From the NCBI GenBank assembly GCA_028278465.1, contig JANQEF010000112.1, positions 1 through 19,755 on the forward strand: DNA of 19,755 bases, read 5' to 3'. The notes beneath the pieces are model-generated. The model was not told the DNA's origin, ran no database searches, and saw nothing but the letters and a program-made list of their open reading frames with translations. How positions within the stretch are numbered: the first letter of the stretch is position 1; every line of letters starts with the position of its first letter. This document shows, piece after piece, positions 7,813 through 15,066 of this stretch. The position numbers and the translations under genes are program-made. The DNA is from Dehalococcoidia bacterium (GTDB lineage Bacteria; Chloroflexota; Dehalococcoidia; Lucifugimonadales; Lucifugimonadaceae).

Positions 7813-9204
7813 TCACATTGTCCGGACCACTGAGCCACGCTCGTCGGCGATGCGGCGTTCCACCGCGTTGAGGTCAAGCTCGTCTGCAGGCCACTCCGAC
7901 GGCGGCACGTGCGAAAGCCGCAGCAGCACCCGCGACAGCAGCCCCGCGTACTCCTTCAGCTCGCGAATCCGCAGCTTGTCCGGCGTGTCGGAGGAACTGT
8001 GGCCGAACGCCGTGTCCGGATGTCGTCCGACGAACCTCCAGCGCCACAGCATGGCCGACTGGATCCCGGCCCTGGCGAACGGGAACATGTCTCCCGAAGC
8101 GTCCATCTGCGCCATCACGTGACATCGCAGTCCCTCTCCCATCTCATCGAGCGCGCCCTGCACCAGCGGTCGCAGCTCGGGGAACTGGAGAGCAACGCCC
8201 TTCATTGTCCCTGTACCAAGCTCATCCAGGTTGATCATCAGACGCGGCCGCGGCTCGTCGTGCGCGTCGATGTAGTGGCGCTTTACGAATGCCACTGAGC
8301 CCTGGAGCGTCTGCTCCTCGGACCCGAAGGTCGCGAAGCGAATCGCTCGTCCCGGGCCGATGCCTGTATCACGCTTGAGTCTTGCGAGTAGCCGCGCTGT
8401 TTCCAGCACCACGGTTGTGCCGGAGCCGTTGTCATTGGCGCCCGGCGAGTCGGGCGTGGTGTCGTGATGCGCGCCGAGAAAGAGCGTCTCTTCCGGCCAG
8501 GTATCGCCAGCGAGGTCTGCGACAGTGTTTCGTGACACGCCGTCCCTGTACGAAGCGTCAACCCTGACGGTCACCGTCACATCGCTTGCCGCCAGCCGGC
8601 CAAGCAGCGCGCCGTCCTCCCGCGAAGTGAACACCAGTGGCAGAGGCACGGACGCGGGTCTGTTGTCCCGCCAGTCGTTTGACGACCCGTGCGTGGTGCG
8701 ACGCCCGCCTGCTGCATACGGCGAGATCACTGCCGCGACGCCGAGCGAGGCGAGTCGTTCGAGGCGGTCGGACAGTGGCTCGGGCGGCGAAAAAGGCTCG
8801 TACGCGCCCGACATCAGCGCTATCGAGCCTGAAAGCCGCGGAGTCAGCGGCTCTATCTCATGGTCCATGCCAAAGCCAACGTCGACTAGAGGCGCGGTGA
8901 GGTCCACAGACGGGCAGAACAGGCTCGGTCGCACGTCCAGGCGGCGAGGTTGCACTCCGTTGAGCGTGATCGATGCCGATTCGCTCTCCCACGTGCTTAC
9001 GTCGAACTCCTCGATCCCCGACCCTTCGAGACCGAACGATTCGAACTGCTCCCGTATGTACTCGGCGGCCTGACGCTCGCCATCGGAGCCTCCCCATCGC
9101 GTGCCGATCGTGTCGCAAAGAGTGCGCACATGGTCGGAAGCGAGCGAGCCCACCCAGGCGTTGCCCATCAGCCAGCTCTCAGCGGTCTGCCAGTCGACTG
9201 GCAT
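7813..9204 (-). CDS. M28 family zinc metallopeptidase
   Basis: M28 peptidases are two-zinc aminopeptidases or carboxypeptidases. In this 463-residue protein all expected ligands are visible: His246 and Asp248 in GAHHDT, bridging Asp258 in GANDNGSG, general base Glu296 and ligand Glu297 in GSEEQ, Asp327 in NLDELG and His402 in FGHSSSDTPDKL. Residues about 95-215 look like a PA-type insertion before the catalytic core, as in many M28 enzymes. The ATG start is supported by AAGGAG 7 nt upstream. The N terminus is hydrophilic (MPVDWQTAESW), so unlike most M28 enzymes it has no visible export signal and would act inside the cell. It is the last gene of the acylase-enolase-peptidase run, 67 nt after the enolase-family gene. 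Substrate specificity cannot be read from the sequence. Confidence 0.9.
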   Translation of the reverse strand: MPVDWQTAESWLMGNAWVGSLASDHVRTLCDTIGTRWGGSDGERQAAEYIREQFESFGLEGSGIEEFDVSTWESESASITLNGVQPRRLDVRPSLFCPSVDLTAPLVDVGFGMDHEIEPLTPRLSGSIALMSGAYEPFSPPEPLSDRLERLASLGVAAVISPYAAGGRRTTHGSSNDWRDNRPASVPLPLVFTSREDGALLGRLAASDVTVTVRVDASYRDGVSRNTVADLAGDTWPEETLFLGAHHDTTPDSPGANDNGSGTTVVLETARLLARLKRDTGIGPGRAIRFATFGSEEQTLQGSVAFVKRHYIDAHDEPRPRLMINLDELGTGTMKGVALQFPELRPLVQGALDEMGEGLRCHVMAQMDASGDMFPFARAGIQSAMLWRWRFVGRHPDTAFGHSSSDTPDKLRIRELKEYAGLLSRVLLRLSHVPPSEWPADELDLNAVERRIADERGSVVRTM

Positions 9205-9271
9205 CGGTCCTCTCCTTATTGCCGTTCTTTACGGGCCTGTGACACCACGGCTGTCCACGGCGGCGAGCCGC

Positions 9272-10441
9272 TCACAGGCTCAGCACGGTGCGTTCCTTCA
9301 GCGCGTTCCAGTCGATTTCACGGCCCAGCCCCGGTGTCTGTGGGACGTACATGAAACCGTCTTCGACGCGGTGCGTGGCCCGGATCATTTCAGACGCCGC
9401 GGCGACGAGGGCGCGGTCCGGTGACGTCGCCGGCCAGGCCGCGTGCTCCCACCAGTCGTCGTTCCTGACCGCGGCCACCACGTGCGGGTTGCCGCCGTGG
9501 CAGGTCGCCCCGAACATCTCGGCAAGGTTCGCCAGCTTCATCTGACCGGTGATGCCGATCCCTGTCTGCCTGACGATATCGATGGCGCCGGCGGCAAGGT
9601 AAGGCACGGCGAGGTACGGCGCTCCCTGCACAGACTCCAGCGCCAGCACGTGCATATCGAGGGCGTCCGAAACCCGCTTCAGGCCGTTGATGTCCGACTC
9701 CTGCAGCGGCTCTTCGATCCACAGGTAGCCGAGCTTCTCCAGCTCACGTCCGACGTGGATCGCCTCGTCAACCGTGTACTGCTGCACCGGGTCGTGCATC
9801 AGCACCATCTCGTCGCCAACGGTCGCCCGCAGCTCGCGTGCCAGGTCCAGGTTCGCCTTGACACCCAGGATCGAGTGGTCCTTGAAGCCGTGATATCCCT
9901 GCTCTTTCGCAGTCCGAGCGCTCTGCAGTGCTTCGTCGAATGAGACGGCCGTCTCGGTGAGGTACGCCGGCACCCGGTTGCGAAACCCGCCGAGCAGTTT
10001 GTGGACCGGCAATCCGGCCTTGATGCCGGTCAAGTCCCACAGCAATTCGTCAATCAGAGCAAGCGGCGCCGTAGAAGGCATGTGGAAGTAGCGCCGTGCC
10101 ATCCACATCTTGTGCCACGTGTATTCCCGGTCCAGCGCGTCTGCGCCGACCAGTTCGGGCGTCCACTGGAGCTTGAAGGTCCGCGCTTCCCATTCGAGCT
10201 GTTCAAGCCCCCAGCCGACGCCGAGCACGCCCGGGCTCTCGATTCCTTCGGCGGTCTGGATCCGCAGCACCGACGCATATCCGGGGCGCGGCTCCAGGCT
10301 GATGCCTTCGCCCTCGAACGGGCGGTGGGCGAACTTCACGCGATGGGAGCCCGGGTACTCCTGCATCGTCCGCAGCGGCCGCCACTCCGGCACGAGACTG
10401 CCGAGCTCGACGATGTCGATCTGCAGCGCTTCGATCTTCAT
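9272..10441 (-). CDS. Mandelate racemase/muconate lactonizing enzyme family protein
   Basis: Enolase-superfamily enzymes abstract a proton next to a carboxylate and then dehydrate, racemise or cycloisomerise the substrate. This 389-residue protein has the N-terminal capping domain (to about 125) and a TIM barrel with candidate Mg ligands Asp217 (LMHDPVQQ), Glu243 or Glu244 (WIEEPLQ) and Glu269 (LALESVQG). The second-strand catalytic motif reads GFKDH (Lys187-x-His189), not the commoner KxK. His315 in ATCHGGNPH is a candidate partner base. SAPLALIDELLWDLTGI-like text near 123-140 is the usual subunit/barrel helix, here as STAPLALIDELLWDL. The ATG overlaps the TGA of the acylase (ATGA, 10438-10441), so translation is probably coupled. 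The pattern suggests an acid-sugar or hydroxy-acid dehydratase/racemase, but I cannot assign the substrate. Confidence 0.88.
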   Translation of the reverse strand: MKIEALQIDIVELGSLVPEWRPLRTMQEYPGSHRVKFAHRPFEGEGISLEPRPGYASVLRIQTAEGIESPGVLGVGWGLEQLEWEARTFKLQWTPELVGADALDREYTWHKMWMARRYFHMPSTAPLALIDELLWDLTGIKAGLPVHKLLGGFRNRVPAYLTETAVSFDEALQSARTAKEQGYHGFKDHSILGVKANLDLARELRATVGDEMVLMHDPVQQYTVDEAIHVGRELEKLGYLWIEEPLQESDINGLKRVSDALDMHVLALESVQGAPYLAVPYLAAGAIDIVRQTGIGITGQMKLANLAEMFGATCHGGNPHVVAAVRNDDWWEHAAWPATSPDRALVAAASEMIRATHRVEDGFMYVPQTPGLGREIDWNALKERTVLSL

Positions 10442-12846
10442 TGCGCTTCACCGGTTCGCTGCCGGCGCGGTGAGCCGCACTCCTCGAACGACGGCGCGAT
10501 GAACTCCTCTTCGACCTCTTCAGCGATCTCTTCGGGGTCCGTGAGAAGCGGATGGTACTGGTTGGTCAGCGTCTCCTGCAGGCGGACGTCGTAGTGCAGG
10601 CTTCCGGGCTGGCCTGACTGACCGGCCAGGGTTGCGCCCCAGGCCTTTCCCGGCTCTGAGAAGTCGACGAAGAGGCGATACGAGACGCCGCTGGCGTTCA
10701 CAAACCCGTCGTCAGACTCGACCGGCCGCCTGTTGTTCACGGTGCCGCCTCCGCCGGGGCACGGGAACGGCCCGCGGTTCAGCAGCTCGGCCAGCGGCGC
10801 CGTACGTGCCGCGGGATGGACAAGCCGAACATGGTGCGCACGCTCCCACCGCCAGCCCGTTTCATCTTCCCCGAGCGTTTTCTCCAAGTGTCCGATCGCC
10901 CCGTTCGCCGCGTCCGAAAGCAGGCCGCCGAGATCGATGTCGTCCGGAACGGGCGACTCACCGCCGAGCAGCAGCTCGCGTGCGAGTGCGCCGACCGAGT
11001 CGGCCATAAGCTCTGCAGCGGCCGGTGTGAGGACGGCTTCACCCACAGACCTCGTGAAGCGCGACCAGAGGCTGGTCCAAACCGCTGCGCCGGTCTGCTC
11101 CGAGTCGAAGCGGCAGTTCCAGTTCCCAAGGATTCTCGCTGCCTGTATGGCCGTGTCATCGCCTGACCGCTGAAGGTGGGACACGACCGCATCCCTCAGG
11201 TCCTGGGCGCGGGGGTCCAGGTTGTCGGCCTGCAGATCGCGCACGTCCTCTGGAGAGATCTTGTCGGGACCGCCCAGGTACTCGGCGATGCGGCGAAACC
11301 GGTAGCCATCGGCGTACGCGCCGGTCAGCTCACCGAGCAGTGACGGAGGCGCCGGCGTGTTGTTGGCGCTTCCCGCCCATCCCCGGTCAGGGCTGTGCAA
11401 CCCCGGAAGCGAATCGGTGGTGACATATCCGTCCCAGGTGTCTTCCGGCGCCGTCGCATCGCGGGTGCCCCTCGTCTTACGGCCGCGCACCGGCACATTG
11501 CCCGACATCTGGTAGCCAAAATCGCCACGGTCGTCGGCGTAGATAGCGTTCCACACAGACAGCCGCCAGCCTGATAGCGCGGCCCTGACGTCCGAAGCCG
11601 AACCGGCGCAGTTCAGGGCGATCAGCGAGCGAACGTCGTGGATCTGCTCGTGCCCGACCCATCTCAGGGAGATCGGGCCGTCGCCTCCGGCCAACCCGGG
11701 ATCGACAGTCGAGATGAAATCGTTGACGATCGGGCCTCGAGAGGTCAGCCGAACCTCTAGCTCGTGATTGGTTTTGTCCCGTACGGCAACCACCTGGCGG
11801 TCAGTCTCAAACGGCCGCGACTCCCCGCCGTCGAGGTATCGACCAGGGTCGCTGGGGTCCACCTTTTCGTGGTACAGGTCTCTGGTGGAGGTGACGTTGT
11901 TGGTCCTGGCCCAGGCGGCACGCCGTGTGCGCCCGAAGACGACGGGCGGCGCGCCCGCGTAGGCGGCGCCAATGCAGTCGATCCCGGGCGCGACGAGGTG
12001 CTGTTCGTACCAGAGGTCGGGGAAGTGGACCGGCCAGTGAGGGTCTGAGGCAAGAGCCGGCATTCCGGTGGTCGTCTTCGTCGGCCCGGCCACCCAGTTG
12101 TTCGACCCGGTCCCGTCGTCGCCTCCACCCTCCGGCATGCCGGCCGATGAGGAGTCGCCGGGCACGATGTACTCCGACGCCTCAGGTGTCAGCACGCTGC
12201 TGGCGATAGCCGGCGACGATTCTCGTAACACCCGCTCCGCACCGATGACCTGGAACAGGCGTCCGGTCAGCGACCACCAGAAGTGGCGAAGGACCGTGAG
12301 GCTGGCGAGCGCCGACCAGGGAGCCGGTTCGTACCCGAGGACGTCGAATTCGACGGGAAGGTTGCCTGAGGCAACATCGATCCAGGCGTTCACGCCGCGC
12401 GCGTAGGCCTCGAGCGCAGCCCCCGATCTGTCGTCGATCTCCGCCAGTTCCTTTTCAGCCGCCCTGCGCAGGCCGATGGTCCGGTGTTCGAGATCACTTT
12501 GCAGCGCATCTTCACCAAACGCCTCGGCGAGGTTCCCGGCAGCGAGCCGATGCCGGTAGTCGAGCTGCCACAGACGGTCCTGCGCCTGTACAAACCCAAC
12601 CGCGCACCACAGGTCATCTTCGCTTTTCGCCGAGATATGCGGGACCCCGAACCTGTCTCGAACGACCGTGGCCCCTGAACCCGGTGGCCTGTCGCGCAGC
12701 AGCGATCCGGGCAGCTTGCTCTGCAAGAATTTCTGCAGTTGTTGCTCGTCAACGGCGGTCTTGATTTGGCCGGGTTTTGCGTCGTCCGATTCATCTCGCC
12801 TCAGGGCGGAGACGACCGCTTCCCGCTCTATATCGAGCTGGCTCAT
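10438..12846 (-). CDS. Penicillin-acylase-family Ntn hydrolase (S45), complete
   Basis: This 802-residue precursor is a full-length penicillin amidase family enzyme that should hydrolyse amide bonds of acylated amino compounds. ATVVRDRFGVPHI (59-71), AQDRLWQLDYRHR (88-100), NLPVEFDVLGYEPAPWS (162-178) and GSNNWVAGP (247-255) are seen; the predicted self-cleavage is Gly247/Ser248, leaving Ser248 as nucleophile. CPGGGGTVNN and GQSGQPGSLHYD are typical beta-chain segments near the C terminus. No signal peptide is present, whereas classical penicillin acylases are exported. The first 45 residues are a charged helical extension, as in the paralogue at the left edge. The C-terminal tail is acidic then basic (EEIAEEVEEEF...RRQRTGEAQ). 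The Shine-Dalgarno is weak (GGTGAT). It heads the run acylase, enolase-family enzyme, M28 peptidase and is divergent from the ABC importer. Confidence 0.92.
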   Translation of the reverse strand: MSQLDIEREAVVSALRRDESDDAKPGQIKTAVDEQQLQKFLQSKLPGSLLRDRPPGSGATVVRDRFGVPHISAKSEDDLWCAVGFVQAQDRLWQLDYRHRLAAGNLAEAFGEDALQSDLEHRTIGLRRAAEKELAEIDDRSGAALEAYARGVNAWIDVASGNLPVEFDVLGYEPAPWSALASLTVLRHFWWSLTGRLFQVIGAERVLRESSPAIASSVLTPEASEYIVPGDSSSAGMPEGGGDDGTGSNNWVAGPTKTTTGMPALASDPHWPVHFPDLWYEQHLVAPGIDCIGAAYAGAPPVVFGRTRRAAWARTNNVTSTRDLYHEKVDPSDPGRYLDGGESRPFETDRQVVAVRDKTNHELEVRLTSRGPIVNDFISTVDPGLAGGDGPISLRWVGHEQIHDVRSLIALNCAGSASDVRAALSGWRLSVWNAIYADDRGDFGYQMSGNVPVRGRKTRGTRDATAPEDTWDGYVTTDSLPGLHSPDRGWAGSANNTPAPPSLLGELTGAYADGYRFRRIAEYLGGPDKISPEDVRDLQADNLDPRAQDLRDAVVSHLQRSGDDTAIQAARILGNWNCRFDSEQTGAAVWTSLWSRFTRSVGEAVLTPAAAELMADSVGALARELLLGGESPVPDDIDLGGLLSDAANGAIGHLEKTLGEDETGWRWERAHHVRLVHPAARTAPLAELLNRGPFPCPGGGGTVNNRRPVESDDGFVNASGVSYRLFVDFSEPGKAWGATLAGQSGQPGSLHYDVRLQETLTNQYHPLLTDPEEIAEEVEEEFIAPSFEECGSPRRQRTGEAQ

Positions 12847-12883
12847 GCGATCACCGTGTGGCGGAATTCGTCCGTAATTTTAT

Positions 12884-12899
12884 TCACAAATTGGTGTGA
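12884..12899. promoter_or_regulatory. Inverted repeat TCACA-N6-TGTGA, candidate operator
   Basis: TCACA-AATTGG-TGTGA is a perfect 5+5 inverted repeat 38-53 nt upstream of the acylase ATG. It lies just upstream of the -10-like TAAAAT on the - strand, so a bound protein would cover the -10/-35 spacer. The half-sites are the CRP half-sites in the opposite order, so CRP is not implied. The regulator is unknown. Confidence 0.4.
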
Positions 12900-12980
12900 T
12901 TCGGCCATCGCAAAGCCCTGTCTCCAGCTCTTCGGGACGAGCTACTTTTCTTCTACCCAGTTGAGGTAAGTAATTTCCAG

Positions 12981-13002
12981 CCTGGACTTACGAGCGTCCA
13001 GG
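12981..13002. promoter_or_regulatory. Inverted repeat CCTGGAC-N8-GTCCAGG
   Basis: This is a perfect 7+7 inverted repeat with an 8-nt spacer (ttacgagc), central in the divergent region. It could be an operator or, if transcribed, a 7-bp stem-loop in a leader. There is no T-run on either side, so terminator function is unlikely. Confidence 0.4.
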
Positions 13003-13047
13003 AGTGCAGGCTCATCTCTCAAAAGCGAACATCGAAATTCCAATAGA

Positions 13048-13062
13048 TTACGAGTTTCGTAA
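13048..13062. promoter_or_regulatory. Inverted repeat TTACGA-GTT-TCGTAA
   Basis: This is a perfect 6+6 inverted repeat with a 3-bp centre in the most AT-rich part of the gap, 106-120 nt upstream of the importer ATG. The size and symmetry suit a dimeric repressor site. TTACGA also occurs in the spacer of the neighbouring repeat (as TTACGAGC at 12988-12995), so the half-site may recur. Confidence 0.4.
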
Positions 13063-13132
13063 GCATCGGTGCGATTGCGCTCTTTAGACGATGTTGCTTC
13101 GGTGGATTTTGTCAGTTAACGTATGGCGCCAC

Positions 13133-13149
13133 AAGTGTGCGGCACACTT
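13133..13149. promoter_or_regulatory. 17-bp perfect palindrome AAGTGTGC-G-GCACACTT next to the importer ribosome binding site
   Basis: AAGTGTGC and GCACACTT flank a single central G, ending 5 nt before the AGGAGT of the binding-protein gene. An odd-length 17-bp palindrome with GTG/CAC arms suits a dimeric repressor such as a GntR-type protein (inference). As mRNA it gives a 7-bp hairpin with a CGG loop immediately ahead of the Shine-Dalgarno, so it could also act on translation. Confidence 0.5.
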
Positions 13150-13167
13150 AATTCAGGAGTATCTGAA

Positions 13168-14889
13168 ATGGGAATCTGGTCCAGGTTTTTACGCCGGACG
13201 GCGTGGCTGGTTCTGCCCGTCACCGTAGCTGTGCTTGTTGCCTGCGGTAGTGAGGAAGAACCGACCGCGGCGCCCGCAGCGACGCCGACCACTGCGCCGG
13301 CTGCGACGGCCACCAGTCCACCTGCGGCGACCGCGACGGCGCGCCCGACCGCAACCGCGACCACTGCACCGCCCGTGGATGACCGGGTAGGTGGGCAACT
13401 CAAGGTAGCGCTCGGCGCTGCGATCTCAACGCTCGACGTGCACCGCACGACGGGTACCACGGCAAACGAAGTCGCGTTCGCGGTGCAGGAATTCCTGTTC
13501 GCATACGACGACAACCTTGCGCCTCAACCGATGCTGGTAGAGGACTGGGACATCAGCTCAGACGGCTTCAAGTGGACCTTCACGCTGCGCGACGGCCTGA
13601 CGTTCCACAACGGCCGGGCGGTCACCGCTGAAGACGCGGTGAAGTCCTGGACTCGATGGGCGGAACGCGACAACTACGGATCGCTCATCTTCGGATTCGT
13701 GGACGACATCCAGGCCACCGGTGATCTCACCTTTGAGATCGACATGGTGGAGCCGACCGCTCTGATTCTCGAGGGCATGGCACGAATTGGCGGGTACTAC
13801 CCGTACGTGATGCCGCCCGAGATGTACAACGTCCCCGCCGCTGAAGGCGCAGACGTGCTGATCGGCACAGGACCGTACAAGTTCAAGGAGTGGGTCCCGG
13901 GCGACCACCTGCTGGTTGAGCGTTTCGACGACTACAAGCCGGTGAACACGACGGCTTCGTTCATGGCCGGCAAGAAGGAAGCGCTGTTCGACAGCGTCGA
14001 CTACGTAGTTGTGCCGGACGTCAACGCGAAGATCGCCGCCCTCGAGGTTGGACAGATCGACATCATCTCGGGAGAGATTCCTGGCGACTTCGTTGACCCG
14101 CTGGGCACCAACTCGGACCTGAGGGTGCAGATCATCCGCAACAACTCGTCACGAGACGGCGCGTGGCTCGACCACGTCGACGGCCCGTTCACCGACGCCA
14201 GGGTCCGCCAGGCATTCGCCATGGCATACCCGGTTGAGGAAGCGTTGCTGTCGGCAGTGGGAGACAGCCGGTTCTGGCAGACCTGTCCTTCGATGATGCT
14301 GTGCGGCGGCAAGTGGGGTGGGTTCGATGACCACTCGGACGGCATCTACAACGCCCGAAACAGTGGCGGTCTCGAGGAAGCCAAGCAGATCATCGAGGAC
14401 CTCGGCCTGGTTGGCACCGACGTAGTCGTGCTGTCGGCCGGTGACCGGCCCAGGTTCGCCGGACCTGCTGAGTTCTCACGGCAGACCCTCGAAGAGCTCG
14501 GGTTCAACGTGGACTTCAAGGCCACCGACTGGGCGACCCAGACCAACTGGCGTGAGAAGCCCGAGCTGTGGGACGTGTTCCACACTGCGGGTGGTGGAGC
14601 CTGGGGTGCGAACCCGTTGCTCAACAGCTCGCTGGCCAAGAACAAGTACTGGAACAAGTACCAGGATGAGTCAGGCCGTATGACTGACGGCATGAACCGC
14701 CTGGCACGAGCAACGTCGGCAGATGAGCAGCTTGCAATCGTCAAAGAGATGCAAGAGGTGTTCTGGAACGACATCCCGTACGTCTCGTTTGGAGACACGT
14801 TCGCCGCTGTAGCGACCCGAGCGGACATCAAGGGCTCGGAAACGCAGTTTGGCCTGCCGTTCAACGTCTACAACGCATGGCGTGAGTAG
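13168..14889 (+). CDS. ABC transporter substrate-binding lipoprotein, peptide/nickel type (SBP_bac_5)
   Basis: This 573-residue binding protein would capture a peptide-like solute outside the membrane and deliver it to the two permeases encoded downstream. The N terminus has RR, a hydrophobic stretch and lipobox LVAC with lipidated Cys26. Then comes a low-complexity Thr/Pro/Ala linker (about 30-70) typical of lipoproteins in this type of bacterium. The mature domain starts near GGQLKVALGAAISTLD, with family landmarks LVEDWDISSDGFKWTFTLRDGLTFHNG, AVKSWTRWAE and GTGPYKFKEW. I choose ATG 13168 because AGGAGT sits 7 nt upstream; the ATG at 13123 in the same frame would bury the signal peptide. 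It is the first gene of the importer run and is followed by a 15-bp stem-loop. The solute is not predictable. Confidence 0.93.
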   Translation: MGIWSRFLRRTAWLVLPVTVAVLVACGSEEEPTAAPAATPTTAPAATATSPPAATATARPTATATTAPPVDDRVGGQLKVALGAAISTLDVHRTTGTTANEVAFAVQEFLFAYDDNLAPQPMLVEDWDISSDGFKWTFTLRDGLTFHNGRAVTAEDAVKSWTRWAERDNYGSLIFGFVDDIQATGDLTFEIDMVEPTALILEGMARIGGYYPYVMPPEMYNVPAAEGADVLIGTGPYKFKEWVPGDHLLVERFDDYKPVNTTASFMAGKKEALFDSVDYVVVPDVNAKIAALEVGQIDIISGEIPGDFVDPLGTNSDLRVQIIRNNSSRDGAWLDHVDGPFTDARVRQAFAMAYPVEEALLSAVGDSRFWQTCPSMMLCGGKWGGFDDHSDGIYNARNSGGLEEAKQIIEDLGLVGTDVVVLSAGDRPRFAGPAEFSRQTLEELGFNVDFKATDWATQTNWREKPELWDVFHTAGGGAWGANPLLNSSLAKNKYWNKYQDESGRMTDGMNRLARATSADEQLAIVKEMQEVFWNDIPYVSFGDTFAAVATRADIKGSETQFGLPFNVYNAWRE

Positions 14890-14917
14890 CGAGGCGGCTT
14901 AACGACGTTAGATGAAG

Positions 14918-14956
14918 ACACCCTCCGGTAGGACCCAACACCCTGCCGGAGGGTGT
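14918..14956 (+). terminator. 15-bp stem-loop after the binding-protein gene (partial terminator or mRNA-stabilising hairpin)
   Basis: ACACCCTCCGGTAGG (14918-14932) pairs with CCTGCCGGAGGGTGT (14942-14956) over 15 bp with a single G.U wobble and a 9-nt loop. It starts 28 nt past the TAG of the binding-protein gene and lies 110 nt before the permease start. No T-run follows, so it is not a classical intrinsic terminator. Such hairpins commonly make binding-protein mRNA more abundant than permease mRNA. An 11-bp palindrome TAACGACGTTA lies just upstream (14900-14910). Confidence 0.6.
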
Positions 14957-15066
14957 TACATGCAACGACGGTGGACAATCTGTTCGACGCGTCGTGTTTC
15001 AGTTGACTGCCCGGTCTGCACGGATGCCTGCTAATCTTGCCGTCTCCAATTGAGCGGAGTGCCTAG

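Larger units (their letters stand above)
12847..13167. promoter_or_regulatory. Divergent control region between acylase operon and ABC importer operon
   Basis: This 321-bp gap separates two divergent gene runs. By hand count 12901-13140 is close to 50% G+C, against about 65% in a sampled coding line, so it stands out as non-coding control DNA. It holds four perfect inverted repeats: 12884-12899, 12981-13002, 13048-13062 and 13133-13149, listed separately. A -10-like TAAAAT for the acylase reads on the - strand at 12877-12882, about 31 nt before its ATG, without a good -35. I could not pick a convincing promoter for the importer. No small ORF with a ribosome binding site was seen. Confidence 0.6.

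Noticed and set aside
13123..13167. Upstream ATG at 13123 as start of the binding protein
   Set aside because: It would add 15 residues before the signal peptide and overlap the 17-bp palindrome. ATG 13168 has AGGAGT at ideal spacing.
13260..13380. Thr/Pro/Ala-rich coding repeat in the binding protein as a DNA repeat element
   Set aside because: It is a low-complexity lipoprotein linker with varied codons, not a conserved tandem DNA unit.
15001..15050. TTGACT followed by TAATCT as a promoter for the permease gene
   Set aside because: The spacing is about 23 nt, too long for a sigma-70 promoter, and no better -10 lies at 16-18 nt.
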